Assembly (NCBI GenBank): GCA_023457255.1 | Contig: JAEWMB010000026.1 | Coordinates: 248,001-312,000, forward strand | DNA: 64,000 nt | Direction: 5' to 3' | Source: Bacillota bacterium | Lineage (GTDB): Bacteria > Bacillota > Clostridia > Lachnospirales > Lachnospiraceae | Part shown: piece by piece, positions 8,087-16,985 of the stretch | Position numbering within the stretch: the stretch's first letter is position 1 | Layout of the letters: every line of letters starts with the position of its first letter | Notes under the pieces: model-generated | The model's input: the letters and a program-made list of their open reading frames with translations, nothing else | Told to the model about the DNA's origin: nothing | Databases searched by the model: none | Program-made: the position numbers and the translations under genes

Positions 8087-9097
8087 ATGGCAGTAAAAGT
8101 AGCAATTAATGGTTTTGGACGTATCGGACGTCTTGCATTCAGACAGATGTTTGGCGCAGAAGGTTACGAAGTAGTAGCAATCAACGATTTAACAAGCCCG
8201 GCTATGTTAGCTCATTTGTTAAAGTATGATTCGGCTCAGGGAAGATATGACGGACACACAGTAGAAGCAAAAGAGTCTTCTATCGTAGTTGACGGTAAGG
8301 AAATTAAAATTTATGCTGAAGCAGATGCTTCTAAACTTCCTTGGGGAACACTTGGAGTAGACGTTGTACTTGAGTGTACAGGTTTCTATGTATCCAAGGC
8401 TAAGTCCCAGGCACACATCGATGCAGGTGCTAAGAAGGTTGTTATCTCCGCTCCAGCCGGTGATGATCTTCCTACTGTCGTTTTCAGCGTAAATGAAAAT
8501 ACATTAACAGCTGAAGATACTATCATTTCCGCAGCTTCTTGTACAACAAACTGCTTAGCTCCTATGGCAGATACATTAAACAAGTTAGCTCCAATTGAAA
8601 AAGGTTTCATGACTACAATCCACGCTTACACAGGTGACCAGATGGTGCTTGACGGGCCACACAGAAAAGGCGATTTAAGAAGAGCTCGTGCGGCTGCTTG
8701 TAACATCGTTCCTAACAGTACCGGTGCTGCTAAGGCAATTGGTTTAGTTATTCCAGATTTAGCTGGTAAATTAGACGGTGCAGCTCAAAGAGTTCCAGTT
8801 CCAACAGGATCTACTACTGAGTTGGTAGCAGTTGTTAATAAGAAAGTAACTAAGAATGACGTTAATGCAGCTATGAAGGCAGCAGCTAGCGAATCCTTCG
8901 GTTATACAGAGGAAGAGTTAGTATCTTCTGATATCATTGGTGTTAGATATGGTTCTTTATTCGATGCAACTCAGACTAAGGTTACAGAGCTTCCGGATGG
9001 AAAGACTTTAGTTAAGGTCGTTTCTTGGTACGATAATGAGAATTCTTACACAAGCCAGATGGTAAGAACAATCAAGTACTTTGCTGAATTAGCATAA
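8087..9097 (+). CDS. gapA: Glyceraldehyde-3-phosphate dehydrogenase
   Basis: A 336-residue phosphorylating GAPDH of normal length. The start is the ATG at 8087, after AGGAGG (8072-8077); the frame extends upstream but lacks family similarity there. The N-terminal NAD-binding motif INGFGRIGRL is followed by the active-site SCTTNCLAP with Cys152. WYDNENSYTSQM is the C-terminal family signature. It converts glyceraldehyde 3-phosphate, NAD+ and phosphate to 1,3-bisphosphoglycerate in the cytosol. It is followed by its own strong terminator, so it is transcribed separately from pgk. Its codon use is more biased than that of its neighbours, as expected for a highly expressed gene. Confidence 0.97.
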   Translation: MAVKVAINGFGRIGRLAFRQMFGAEGYEVVAINDLTSPAMLAHLLKYDSAQGRYDGHTVEAKESSIVVDGKEIKIYAEADASKLPWGTLGVDVVLECTGFYVSKAKSQAHIDAGAKKVVISAPAGDDLPTVVFSVNENTLTAEDTIISAASCTTNCLAPMADTLNKLAPIEKGFMTTIHAYTGDQMVLDGPHRKGDLRRARAAACNIVPNSTGAAKAIGLVIPDLAGKLDGAAQRVPVPTGSTTELVAVVNKKVTKNDVNAAMKAAASESFGYTEEELVSSDIIGVRYGSLFDATQTKVTELPDGKTLVKVVSWYDNENSYTSQMVRTIKYFAELA

Positions 9098-9110
9098 TAG
9101 AAGATCCAAT

Positions 9111-9146
9111 ATGGGTCCGGTCTTTATGGGCCGGACCCATTTTTTA
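9111..9146 (+). terminator. Strong terminator after gapA
   Basis: ATGGGTCCGG (9111-9120) pairs perfectly with CCGGACCCAT (9131-9140) over a 10-base loop and is followed by a T-run. Confidence 0.92.
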
Positions 9147-9187
9147 ATTTATAAGAAATTGCGCTGCAATTACCTATAAATAAATTC

Positions 9188-9274
9188 ACCTGTTTTAAGC
9201 AGTGTATTAAGTTAGGAAATTTCTCATATCCATAAAGAATTTGATAGGAAAACAGGTAAACTGTTTCCCTGTTT
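9188..9274 (+). promoter_or_regulatory. Leader of pgk with two competing inverted repeats
   Basis: AAAACAGGT (9249-9257) can pair with ACCTGTTTT upstream (9188-9196) or with CCTGTTT downstream (9268-9274). The two hairpins exclude each other. The second one ends about 8 bases before the AAAGGAG of pgk and could mask or free it. No known riboswitch class was recognised. Confidence 0.4.
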
Positions 9275-9296
9275 CTATAAAGAAAGGAGTTTACAC

Positions 9297-10490
9297 ATGT
9301 TAAACAAGAAGTCAGTTGATGATATCAACGTAAAAGGAAAAAGAGTCTTAGTTCGCTGCGACTTTAACGTACCATTACAGGAGGGAAAGATTACAGACGA
9401 CACCCGTCTTGTAGCAGCACTTCCAACCATCAAGAAATTAATCAATGACGGCGGTAAGGTTATTCTTTGTTCTCACCTTGGAAAGCCAAAAGGAGAGCCA
9501 AAGCCGGAGTTATCCCTGGCTCCTGTAGCAGAAGCTTTGACTAAATTGCTTTCTAAAGAAGTTAAATTTGCTGCAGATGCAACTGTAGTTGGAGAGAATG
9601 CAAAGGCTTCGGTTGCGGCTATGAACGAAGGAGATGTGGTATTGCTTGAGAATACTCGTTACAGAGCAGAAGAGACAAAGAATGGTGAGACTTTTTCCAA
9701 AGAACTTGCTTCTCTTTGTGATGTATTCGTAAACGATGCTTTCGGTACAGCTCATAGAGCACATTGCTCTAACGTTGGTATTACGCAGTATGTTGATACC
9801 GCAGTAGTTGGTTACTTAATGCAGAAAGAAATCGACTTTTTAGGAAATGCGGTAAATAATCCGGCAAGGCCATTAGTTGCTATTCTTGGCGGTTCTAAAG
9901 TTTCTTCTAAGATTTCCGTAATTAACAACCTTCTCGATAAAGTAGATACCCTTATCATTGGTGGTGGTATGGCTTATACTTTCATGAAGGCTCTTGGGGA
10001 AGAGGTTGGTAATTCCTTATTAGAGGCTGATTACATCGATTATGCAAAAGAAATGATGGAGAAGGCTAAGAAAAATGGTGTTAACTTATTGCTCCCTATC
10101 GATACGGTAGTTGTGAAAGAATTCAGTAACGATGCTCCATCCAGAATAGTTGGCCGCGGAGAAATCGCAGCAGAGGAAGAAGGTCTTGATATTGGGCCAA
10201 AGACTTGCGAGCTTTATGCAGAGGCTCTTAAGAATGCAAAGACAGTAGTATGGAATGGACCAATGGGTGTATTCGAGATGCCAAACTTTGCTAAGGGTAC
10301 AATCGCAGTTGCACAGGCCATGGCTGATATTGATGCTACAACAATCATTGGTGGCGGTGATTCAGCAGCAGCAGTTAATCAGTTGGGATTTGGAGACAAG
10401 ATGTCTCATATCTCAACCGGCGGCGGGGCTTCTTTGGAATTTCTTGAAGGCAAAGAGCTTCCGGGTGTAGTAGCAGCTAATGACAAATAA
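9297..10490 (+). CDS. pgk: Phosphoglycerate kinase
   Basis: A 397-residue enzyme of standard length. RVLVRCDFNVPLQ (about 16-28) is the substrate-binding family signature. AILGGSKVSSKI and, near the C-terminus, GGGDSAAAV form the nucleotide-binding side; the closing segment STGGGASLEFLEGK is also typical. It transfers phosphate from 1,3-bisphosphoglycerate to ADP. Start ATG follows AAAGGAG. It is followed by tpiA, with an intergenic hairpin in the 138-base gap. Confidence 0.97.
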   Translation: MLNKKSVDDINVKGKRVLVRCDFNVPLQEGKITDDTRLVAALPTIKKLINDGGKVILCSHLGKPKGEPKPELSLAPVAEALTKLLSKEVKFAADATVVGENAKASVAAMNEGDVVLLENTRYRAEETKNGETFSKELASLCDVFVNDAFGTAHRAHCSNVGITQYVDTAVVGYLMQKEIDFLGNAVNNPARPLVAILGGSKVSSKISVINNLLDKVDTLIIGGGMAYTFMKALGEEVGNSLLEADYIDYAKEMMEKAKKNGVNLLLPIDTVVVKEFSNDAPSRIVGRGEIAAEEEGLDIGPKTCELYAEALKNAKTVVWNGPMGVFEMPNFAKGTIAVAQAMADIDATTIIGGGDSAAAVNQLGFGDKMSHISTGGGASLEFLEGKELPGVVAANDK

Positions 10491-10545
10491 AACAAATTAT
10501 AAATTTTTTTAGTCTTTTCGGTTACAATAATACAATAGTCAATGC

Positions 10546-10591
10546 ATGGCTGTTTGTTAGGAAGCGGTATGCGCTTCTTACAAGCAGCCAT
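10546..10591 (+). other. Stable hairpin between pgk and tpiA
   Basis: ATGGCTG (10546-10552) pairs with CAGCCAT (10585-10591), and inside it GAAGCG (10561-10566) pairs with CGCTTC with a tight loop. There is no T-run, so it looks like an mRNA-processing or stabilising element rather than a terminator. Confidence 0.55.
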
Positions 10592-10628
10592 CCTACATAA
10601 TAAACTAAAAGGAGCAGGGAGAAAGACA

Positions 10629-11375
10629 ATGCGTAGAAAAATTATTGCGGGTAATTGGAAAATGAATAAGACTCCAAGTGAGACTGTTAAATTAATAGAG
10701 GAATTAAAGCCATTGGTTCAAAATGATGAGGTAGATGTAGTGTTTTGTGTACCGGCGATTTCCTTAACAACTGCAGTTGAAGCGGCAAGGGGATCCAACA
10801 TTGAAATTGGTGCGGAGAATATGTTTTATGAAGAACGTGGTGCCTATACTGGAGAAATCGCTCCTAATATGTTAACAGATATCGGCGTAAAATATGTTAT
10901 TATTGGACATTCTGAAAGAAGAGAATACTTTGCGGAGACAGACAGTACAGTAAACAAAAAAGTAATAAAGGCACTAGAGCATGGAATTACCCCAATTATC
11001 TGTTGCGGAGAGTCCTTAACGCAAAGAGAACAAGGTATTACAATCGATTGGATACGCCAGCAGATCAAAATTGCGTTCTTAAATGTTACTGCTGAGCAGG
11101 CGGCTAAAACTGTAATTGCCTATGAACCTATTTGGGCCATCGGAACAGGTAAAGTCGCAACGACAGAGCAGGCTCAGGAAGTTTGTGCTGCAATCCGTGT
11201 ATGTATCGGTGAACTTTATGGCGGGGCAGCGGCAGAGGCTATTCGTATTCAGTATGGCGGCAGTGTTACGGCTGCAAGTGCACCGGAATTATTTGTTCAG
11301 CCGGATATTGATGGTGGTTTAGTTGGCGGTGCCAGCTTAAAACCTGACTTTGGAAAGATTGTAAATTATAAATAA
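10629..11375 (+). CDS. tpiA: Triosephosphate isomerase
   Basis: A 248-residue TIM. The start is placed at ATG 10629, where the family N-terminus RRKIIAGNWKMNK begins; the frame upstream passes through the intergenic hairpin. Catalytic residues are Lys11 (GNWK), His94 (IIGHSERR) and Glu166 (AYEPIWAIGTGK). It interconverts dihydroxyacetone phosphate and glyceraldehyde 3-phosphate. It is the last gene of the glycolytic block; the phosphoglycerate mutase that often follows in Clostridia is not found here. Confidence 0.97.
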   Translation: MRRKIIAGNWKMNKTPSETVKLIEELKPLVQNDEVDVVFCVPAISLTTAVEAARGSNIEIGAENMFYEERGAYTGEIAPNMLTDIGVKYVIIGHSERREYFAETDSTVNKKVIKALEHGITPIICCGESLTQREQGITIDWIRQQIKIAFLNVTAEQAAKTVIAYEPIWAIGTGKVATTEQAQEVCAAIRVCIGELYGGAAAEAIRIQYGGSVTAASAPELFVQPDIDGGLVGGASLKPDFGKIVNYK

Positions 11376-11448
11376 ACTGCAAAGTTGTGATAGAATCTGT
11401 GATGTGTTAGCTTACGGCATGATTATTCACTATTATAATATGATATTA

Positions 11449-11517
11449 GAAAGGGGAGTTTAGTGCACCAGAATGCTAGATTTTATTTAGCACACTGTTT
11501 ACTTGCGGCTCCCTTTC
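11449..11517 (+). other. Long inverted repeat downstream of tpiA
   Basis: GAAAGGGGAG (11449-11458) pairs with CTCCCTTTC (11509-11517) with one bulge, enclosing an inner TGCTA/TAGCA pair. A TATAAT-like box lies just upstream near 11432. It could be the end of the tpiA transcript or a small structured RNA; I do not recognise a family. Confidence 0.35.
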
Positions 11518-11546
11518 GTGATATCAGGCAAATAATAAATTATAAC

Positions 11547-11735
11547 TTATGTATTAGATTGTAATATATTTTCAACCGAATTAGCTCCCAATATTTTAAT
11601 CGCTATTTCGTACATTGCTTTGACATGAATTCGATCATGCCAAATAAGACGTCTCAAAGCTTTTCTCAAAGACCAAATTATCTGAAGGAAGAATCGTATT
11701 GTTTCTATTGTGTTCCCAACACATCTGATTTCCAT
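11547..11735 (-). CDS. Possible small protein, unknown
   Basis: A 62-residue frame on the minus strand starting at the ATG at 11735. GAGGAGG lies 12 bases upstream (11748-11754), which is the main support; a GTG at 11756 would add 7 residues but overlaps that site. The product has a hydrophobic/basic middle (TIETIRFFLQIIWSLRKALRRL) and ends ILQSNT. I recognise no family. It is the only minus-strand candidate in the window with a good ribosome binding site, and it lies in the junction between the glycolytic genes and the peptide cluster. It may be a chance frame. Confidence 0.28.
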   Translation of the reverse strand: MEIRCVGNTIETIRFFLQIIWSLRKALRRLIWHDRIHVKAMYEIAIKILGANSVENILQSNT

Positions 11736-11756
11736 AAATACTAAATACCTCCTCAC

Positions 11757-12127
11757 AAATTATTATTTATTGGTGCTATGATAGCATAAGCAAAAAAATA
11801 TCATATCAGATTATGGGATAATGAGGAATAGGAGTATACCTTGATGATTATCTTTTTTAATCAAAGAATAATTATTTGTTTAGCTGAAGATCTCACTCTG
11901 CAGGTAGATAACAAAAGCTACATAAAAATTTACTTGCATTTACAAAAATTGGATGATATATTGGTATCAAATCTATCATTAATCGTGCTATAATTCCAAT
12001 ATTTATGAAATTGATGAATTAAAATTTTACTAATTATGAAGTATTAAAAAATATCTATAATAAAGGGGGGAAATTTAGTTTTGAAATGTAAAAAAATGTA
12101 AAAAAGGAGAGTTTCTTGGTTTAAAAT
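11757..12127 (+). promoter_or_regulatory. AT-rich upstream region of the peptide cluster
   Basis: No gene is seen. A TATAAT box stands at 11989-11994 with only a weak -35 (ATCAAA, 17 bases upstream), and a second TATAAT-like box lies near 12054. These are the best candidates for the promoter of the first cluster genes. A GGAG precedes the first gene by an unusually long 19 bases. Confidence 0.35.
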
Positions 12128-12565
12128 ATGTGCAAAAATAAAATTAAAGTGATATCAGATAAAATAACGTTAGATGCAAAAATTGAAAATTCAGTCGAGG
12201 TAATGAACTTCATTGATAATATGTTAATGTTAATTAATTGTTCCAAAGATATTTATTATAAGGTTGTCATTATTGTCGATGAATTGTTTTCTAATATATC
12301 CAACTATTCATTTCCCCAAGGTGAGGGAAAATTGATGATAGCCTACACGATTGATATGTCGGCAAAGGAAATAACTCTCTCTTTTATCGATGGGGGTATT
12401 CCGTTTAATCCATTGGCAGTAGAGGAACCTTCCATAATCGGGAAAGCATCTCAAAGAAAAGTGGGAGGGTTAGGGATACATATTGTGAAGTCGTATGCGG
12501 AAGATTTATCGTACGAATATAAAGATGGATGCAATATTATTACGATTAATAAAAAATATAGATAA
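12128..12565 (+). CDS. RsbW-like anti-sigma/serine kinase (HATPase)
   Basis: A 145-residue GHKL-type ATP-binding protein of the RsbW/SpoIIAB class. The N box is VDELFSNISNYSF, the G1 box FIDGGIPFNPL and the G2 box VGGLGIHIVK, in the order expected for Bergerat-fold kinases. Such proteins bind a sigma factor or another target and phosphorylate a STAS partner. A STAS protein (19713) and a PP2C phosphatase (23158) lie in the same cluster, so together they form a partner-switching set. No sigma factor gene is visible in the window, so the target is unknown. The gene is followed after 14 bases by a LytTR regulator. The ribosome binding site is distant, so translation may be weak. Confidence 0.85.
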   Translation: MCKNKIKVISDKITLDAKIENSVEVMNFIDNMLMLINCSKDIYYKVVIIVDELFSNISNYSFPQGEGKLMIAYTIDMSAKEITLSFIDGGIPFNPLAVEEPSIIGKASQRKVGGLGIHIVKSYAEDLSYEYKDGCNIITINKKYR

Positions 12566-12579
12566 GATGGGTGATTGCT

Positions 12580-13476
12580 ATGATAATCAATTATAAAATT
12601 TTACTATATAGTGAAGATACAAAATTCTTAGAAGGGTTAAAATCTGTGATTACTGATATTATGAATTTGTATCATATAAAAAATTACTCGATCTGTGCTT
12701 TTGATGATATTTATTATGTAACAAATTATGTTTATGTTCATAAGAAAAAGGTACATATATTTTTTCTTGATATCGTACAACCTAAGAATATAGCAATATC
12801 TTTTGCTTCTTTTTTAAGAAATATAGGAATACAAAGTTCCATTGTTTATATTAGTAATGAATATATTTCAGATACCAATCGGTGTAAAATAAAAATTGTG
12901 GATTACTTGATCAAACCAATAGATACAGAGGTCATAAAAAACTTATTACATTATGATTATCAATGTAATTTTATTGGAACATATATTTATTTAAACAAGA
13001 ATTCAAATAATTATAGAATTGATATTAACAATATTGTATGTACAGAAGTATCGAAAAGAGGAATTAAGATATATTTTGATAAAATTAGTGAATTAAAACG
13101 CTTGTCAAAATCGTCAGAACTTAAGAAGGATATTAATTTTGAAGAAAAATCCTTATTTTATGCGGAAAAGATTTCTTCTTTTAAGTACAGATTGGATCAC
13201 AGATATTTTATACAATGTCATCAAAGCTTTCTGATTAATATTAAAAAAATAATATCGTTACAAAGATATCATGCTATTGTTGACAACGGAACAAACGAAG
13301 GCATGTACATTGATATAAGTAAAAATAATTGGAAGTTCGTTAGAGAAGCGTATGATATATTACATAAAACAAGTGTTATGGAGAATTACTTAACAAATAG
13401 TGAACTGGAAATAGTACAAGCAGGTAGTCCCCAAAAACTATATCCGGAACTATTTTATGATAATATTCCTGAATAG
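12580..13476 (+). CDS. LytTR-family response regulator
   Basis: A 298-residue protein. Residues 1 to about 130 look like a receiver domain: FFLDI carries the probable phosphoacceptor Asp and YLIKPID the conserved Lys-Pro. The rest resembles a LytTR DNA-binding domain (YRIDINNIVCTEV, then the HRYFIQCHQSFLINIKKI signature). The ATG at 12580 is preferred to the GTG at 12571 because of the GATGGGTG just before it. No histidine kinase gene is next to it. LytTR regulators often control peptide and bacteriocin operons; the first precursor gene starts 113 bases downstream, with its own promoter, and is the natural target. Confidence 0.82.
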   Translation: MIINYKILLYSEDTKFLEGLKSVITDIMNLYHIKNYSICAFDDIYYVTNYVYVHKKKVHIFFLDIVQPKNIAISFASFLRNIGIQSSIVYISNEYISDTNRCKIKIVDYLIKPIDTEVIKNLLHYDYQCNFIGTYIYLNKNSNNYRIDINNIVCTEVSKRGIKIYFDKISELKRLSKSSELKKDINFEEKSLFYAEKISSFKYRLDHRYFIQCHQSFLINIKKIISLQRYHAIVDNGTNEGMYIDISKNNWKFVREAYDILHKTSVMENYLTNSELEIVQAGSPQKLYPELFYDNIPE

Positions 13477-13506
13477 GGAAAAAATGTAACCAAATAGGCA
13501 AATGAC

Positions 13507-13533
13507 TTGAACAAATAAATTTTTATTTATAAT
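13507..13533 (+). promoter_or_regulatory. Probable promoter of precursor A
   Basis: TTGAAC (13507-13512) and TATAAT (13528-13533) with a short 15-base spacer, or TAATAT two bases further with a 17-base spacer. A sub-optimal spacer is common in promoters that need an activator such as a LytTR protein. Confidence 0.45.
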
Positions 13534-13588
13534 ATTTATGTTAGTACAGGATTTGATGTACGAAATAAAGGAAAGGAAGGTAAGAGAT

Positions 13589-13747
13589 ATGACAGATCAA
13601 AACCTTGCAGAAGAAATTGAGAAAAACTTAGAAGAAGAACCGGTAAACGAAGAGAATGTTGAAAATGCAGAATGTGAACTAAGTGAAACCGATATTGAAG
13701 GTGTAGAAGGCGGAGCAATTGCCTTAGCTGGTATGTATACATACTAA
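13589..13747 (+). CDS. RiPP precursor peptide A (double-glycine leader)
   Basis: A 52-residue peptide starting at ATG 13589, after AAGGAAGG. The leader is very acidic (about 20 Glu/Asp) and ends ETDIEGVEGG, a classic Gly-Gly cleavage site. The predicted core is AIALAGMYTY: ten residues, no Cys, two Tyr and one Thr. Cleavage would be by the C39 peptidase of the ABC transporter encoded at 14811. Two other peptides in the cluster share the V-x-G-G end and short core. The product is unknown. A hairpin follows, as often found after RiPP precursors, which would raise precursor mRNA over downstream export genes. Confidence 0.85.
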   Translation: MTDQNLAEEIEKNLEEEPVNEENVENAECELSETDIEGVEGGAIALAGMYTY

Positions 13748-13764
13748 TTTTATCATTTTATCGT

Positions 13765-13813
13765 TATTTGATACAGTAATAATATTTTCTAAATATTGTT
13801 GCTGTATCAAATA
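13765..13813 (+). terminator. Hairpin after precursor A
   Basis: TATTTGATACAG (13765-13776) pairs perfectly with CTGTATCAAATA (13802-13813), with inner AATATT pairing. There is no T-run, so it is probably a partial terminator or 3'-end stabiliser that separates precursor levels from the export genes. Confidence 0.6.
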
Positions 13814-13830
13814 AGAAAGAGGAATCTTGC

Positions 13831-14637
13831 ATGAATAACATTTTTCGAAAGTCATCCTTAGAAAAGTTATCTTCTGTTGATCAATTAGATAAGATGATAG
13901 GCGTATCTAAGGTTTCTTCATGGTTTTGCTTATCTGGAGTTGCAATTATAATGATTGCGGCATTAATGTTTTTATTCACCGGTAAGGTATATAGCGAAAT
14001 AAGGATGGATGGAATATATATTGGGGATGGAAAAATTAATAATATCTATTCCTCTTCACAAGATTATGTAAAAAGTATCTATTATAATGTTGGAGACAGG
14101 ATTAGTAAGGGAGATATTATTGGCTCTGTCGGAAATGAAAAAATCATATCTGATTACAATGGAATCATAAATGAATTATACATAGAAAATGGCCAGCTTA
14201 TACAGAAAGGAGATTTACTTGCGGAGATAAGAGAAGTAAATGAAAAAGATAAGATTGTAATTGCATATATCGGATTACAGGATGGGCGCAAATTGCAGGA
14301 AGGAATGAAAGTAAATGTTGTTCCTAACATAGCAAATGAGGCTCAAACAGGACATATGACAGGAGTTATACATAGTATAGGGGTGTATGGTGTATCGAAA
14401 GAAGAGATGTACAAACGATTGGGTGATTGGAATTTAGTGAATTATTTTATGAGTAATCATAGTAACGGTTCTTTGTTGGAAATTATTATAAAACTTGATA
14501 CCAGCAATCATACCAAAAGTGGATTTCAATGGTCTACGAAAGCAGGGAGCAAAATTGAATTAGTGGATAACTTATTAACGAATATACGAATTATTATTCA
14601 AGAAAAAACACCGGCAGAAAGTATTTTCAATAAGTAA
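13831..14637 (+). CDS. NHLM-type secretion membrane fusion protein (HlyD-like)
   Basis: A 268-residue protein with one N-terminal transmembrane segment (about 31-50) and a lipoyl/biotinyl-like half-motif (YNVGDRISKGDIIGSV and ENGQLIQKGDLLAEI), the signature of HlyD-type adaptors. It is shorter than proteobacterial HlyD, as usual for the NHLM bacteriocin systems, where it is followed by a peptidase-ABC protein and a second ABC protein, exactly as here. It probably links the transporters to the outside of the cell. The start follows AAAGAGG. Confidence 0.8.
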   Translation: MNNIFRKSSLEKLSSVDQLDKMIGVSKVSSWFCLSGVAIIMIAALMFLFTGKVYSEIRMDGIYIGDGKINNIYSSSQDYVKSIYYNVGDRISKGDIIGSVGNEKIISDYNGIINELYIENGQLIQKGDLLAEIREVNEKDKIVIAYIGLQDGRKLQEGMKVNVVPNIANEAQTGHMTGVIHSIGVYGVSKEEMYKRLGDWNLVNYFMSNHSNGSLLEIIIKLDTSNHTKSGFQWSTKAGSKIELVDNLLTNIRIIIQEKTPAESIFNK

Positions 14638-14679
14638 TGTGATAAAGGGTTATATTGTTGTAAATGAAGCAGGAAGTTA

Positions 14680-14707
14680 GTGTGAAGATAAAAAGCAATT
14701 TTCGCAC
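14680..14707 (+). other. Hairpin in the export operon (first copy)
   Basis: GTGTGAAGAT (14680-14689) pairs, with wobbles, with ATTTTCGCAC (14698-14707). A similar GTGTGAAAA/TTTTCACA hairpin lies before the STAS gene (19633-19657). The 14638-14810 gap holds no convincing gene. Confidence 0.35.
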
Positions 14708-14810
14708 CACCCACTGAGCAGCTATGTTTAGTTCATGTGAAATAAAGATTTTTCTCAAACAATTGCGAGAGAATGGAAAGTTAAAATGTAGGAACAAGAA
14801 GGGTTGTAGG

Positions 14811-16964
14811 ATGGAGAAGAAAGAAAAGAAACATCGAAGAGTAAATGTTCCAATTGTATATCAAATGGAAGTTACGGAATGCGGGGCAGCTTCACTATCT
14901 ATGCTTTTACAATATTATGGTATTTATATACCGCTTGAACAAACCCGTGTAGATACCGGAGTAAGCAGAGATGGCTGTAAAGCTAATAAAATTCTTCAGG
15001 GAGCTAAAAAATACGGGTTTAAAGCCAGTGGCTATAAGATGAGCCTAAATGCACTTTTGAATACGAAACCTCCCTGCATCATCCATTGGAACTTTAACCA
15101 TTTTCTTGTTTATGAAGGTAGAAAGGGAAAGTATGTTTATTTATCTGATCCGGCAGAGGGTAAGAGAAAGATAACAATCGATGAACTGGATGAATGCTTC
15201 ACTGGGATAGTTTTAAAGATTAGTCCGGATTCCACGAAGGGAAATAAGAAAAAAGATAAATCCCACTTGGATATTATAAAGGTTAGATTAAAGGGAAATG
15301 AAAAAAATATTCTATATCTATTTCTTTCCGGTCTTTTTCTTGTGATTCCCGGAACATTAATTCCTATGCTGTTTCAATTCTTAATAGATGAAGTAGTGTT
15401 ATCAAATAATTATGGAATTGTTCCTCTTATCATAATAATTATGTTAATTTTAGCTGTCGTTCAGGCAGCATTTCGATTTTATAGAAGCATGATTTTAATA
15501 AAACTTCAGACAAAAATGACATTAAAAACAGCATATTCATTTTTGCATTTTATGTTTCGGCATCCTATGAGCTTTTTTGACCAAAGGTTTGCCGGTGATT
15601 TAACGGAACGAGTAGAAAGCAGTAATAGTATTGATGAATTTCTGGCAGGTGAGCTTGCTGCTAATATATTAAATATTGTCATTGCATTTTTTTATTTCAT
15701 CGTATTATTTCAATATAGCGTACCATTAACACTGATAGGTGCATTCTTTACCGTTATCAACTTTATGATTGTAAGAGTAACCTCAAAAGTTGTCAGCAGA
15801 ACAATAACAAAAGTACAACAGGATAGAGGAAAGATGATAGGAGTTTTGTATTCCGGAATAAGCATAATATCAACATTAAAAGCTTCCGGGATGGAGAATA
15901 AATATGTTAGCCGTGTTCTGGGATACTATGCAAAATACATGAGAGGTAAGCAAAAAAATATTAAAATACAAAAAATTTTAAATGTAATACCAAAAATATT
16001 AGGACAGATTAGTAGTATCGTTGTTTTAATTGCTGGTGCAGCTATGGTGATAAAAGGTAGTATGACAATAGGAGGATTAGTAGCATATCAAACCCTATTA
16101 ACCCTATTTTTAGATCCGATCAGTGAGATAACAGGATTTGTTGAACGTTTACAAACGATGAAAGCAGATGTAATGAGAGTTGAAGATATTTATAAATACG
16201 GTTCCGCAGAAAGTAAAGTTGATTTACCGATACTTCCTTTAAATCAAAAATTGGCTGGTAAAATAACGTTAAAAAAGATAACCTATGGCTATTCTATTTT
16301 AGAAGCTCCGCTAATCAGTGATTTTCATTTTGAATTACCAACCGGGAGAAGTATAGCGTTTGTTGGGGGCTCAGGAAGTGGCAAATCTACGATAGCAAAG
16401 TTATTGAGTGGACTTTATAGACCCTGGAGCGGGGAAGTGTTATTTGATGATATTAACATTGGGCAAATACCACAGGAGATTATTGCTACCTCTGTTGCAA
16501 CAGTGAGTCAAGAGATTTCAATATTCTCCGGTACGATTAAAGAAAATATAACGATGTGGAATACAACAATTCGCGATGAAGATATTATTCGAGCTGCAAA
16601 AGATGCAATGATCCATGATGTTATCACACAAAAACCAGGCGCATATGAATATCATCTGGAAGAAGGCGGTAGAAACTTAAGCGGCGGACAAAAGCAAAGA
16701 CTTGAGATTGCAAGGGCATTGGTTTTAAATCCAAGTATTCTCATCATGGATGAGGCCACCAGTGCTTTGGATTCCTTAACGGAAAAAACAATTATTGATA
16801 ACATAAAACGTCGTGGCTGTACTTGTGTAATTATAGCACACAGGTTAAGTGCGATTAGAGACTGCGAAGAAATATTAGTGATACATAGAGGAGAAGTGCT
16901 CCAAAGAGGAAATCATGAGGAACTAATTGTGCAGGGAGGACTATATAAAGAATTGTTTGGATAA
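14811..16964 (+). CDS. NHLM-type ABC transporter with C39 peptidase domain
   Basis: A 717-residue peptidase-containing ABC transporter. The start is placed at ATG 14811, which brings the C39 domain close to the N-terminus; an in-frame ATG at 14724 is the alternative. The peptidase has its catalytic Cys24 in TECGAASLSMLLQYYG, the His in IIHWNFNHFLVY and the Asp in LSDPAEG. Six transmembrane helices follow, then an ATPase with Walker A GGSGSGKST, signature LSGGQKQR and Walker B ILIMDEATSALD. It should cleave the three precursors after Gly-Gly and export the cores. It forms a trio with the HlyD-like protein and the next ABC protein. Confidence 0.92.
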   Translation: MEKKEKKHRRVNVPIVYQMEVTECGAASLSMLLQYYGIYIPLEQTRVDTGVSRDGCKANKILQGAKKYGFKASGYKMSLNALLNTKPPCIIHWNFNHFLVYEGRKGKYVYLSDPAEGKRKITIDELDECFTGIVLKISPDSTKGNKKKDKSHLDIIKVRLKGNEKNILYLFLSGLFLVIPGTLIPMLFQFLIDEVVLSNNYGIVPLIIIIMLILAVVQAAFRFYRSMILIKLQTKMTLKTAYSFLHFMFRHPMSFFDQRFAGDLTERVESSNSIDEFLAGELAANILNIVIAFFYFIVLFQYSVPLTLIGAFFTVINFMIVRVTSKVVSRTITKVQQDRGKMIGVLYSGISIISTLKASGMENKYVSRVLGYYAKYMRGKQKNIKIQKILNVIPKILGQISSIVVLIAGAAMVIKGSMTIGGLVAYQTLLTLFLDPISEITGFVERLQTMKADVMRVEDIYKYGSAESKVDLPILPLNQKLAGKITLKKITYGYSILEAPLISDFHFELPTGRSIAFVGGSGSGKSTIAKLLSGLYRPWSGEVLFDDINIGQIPQEIIATSVATVSQEISIFSGTIKENITMWNTTIRDEDIIRAAKDAMIHDVITQKPGAYEYHLEEGGRNLSGGQKQRLEIARALVLNPSILIMDEATSALDSLTEKTIIDNIKRRGCTCVIIAHRLSAIRDCEEILVIHRGEVLQRGNHEELIVQGGLYKELFG

Positions 16965-16985
16965 TGAATAAAGGTGGAGAATTGT

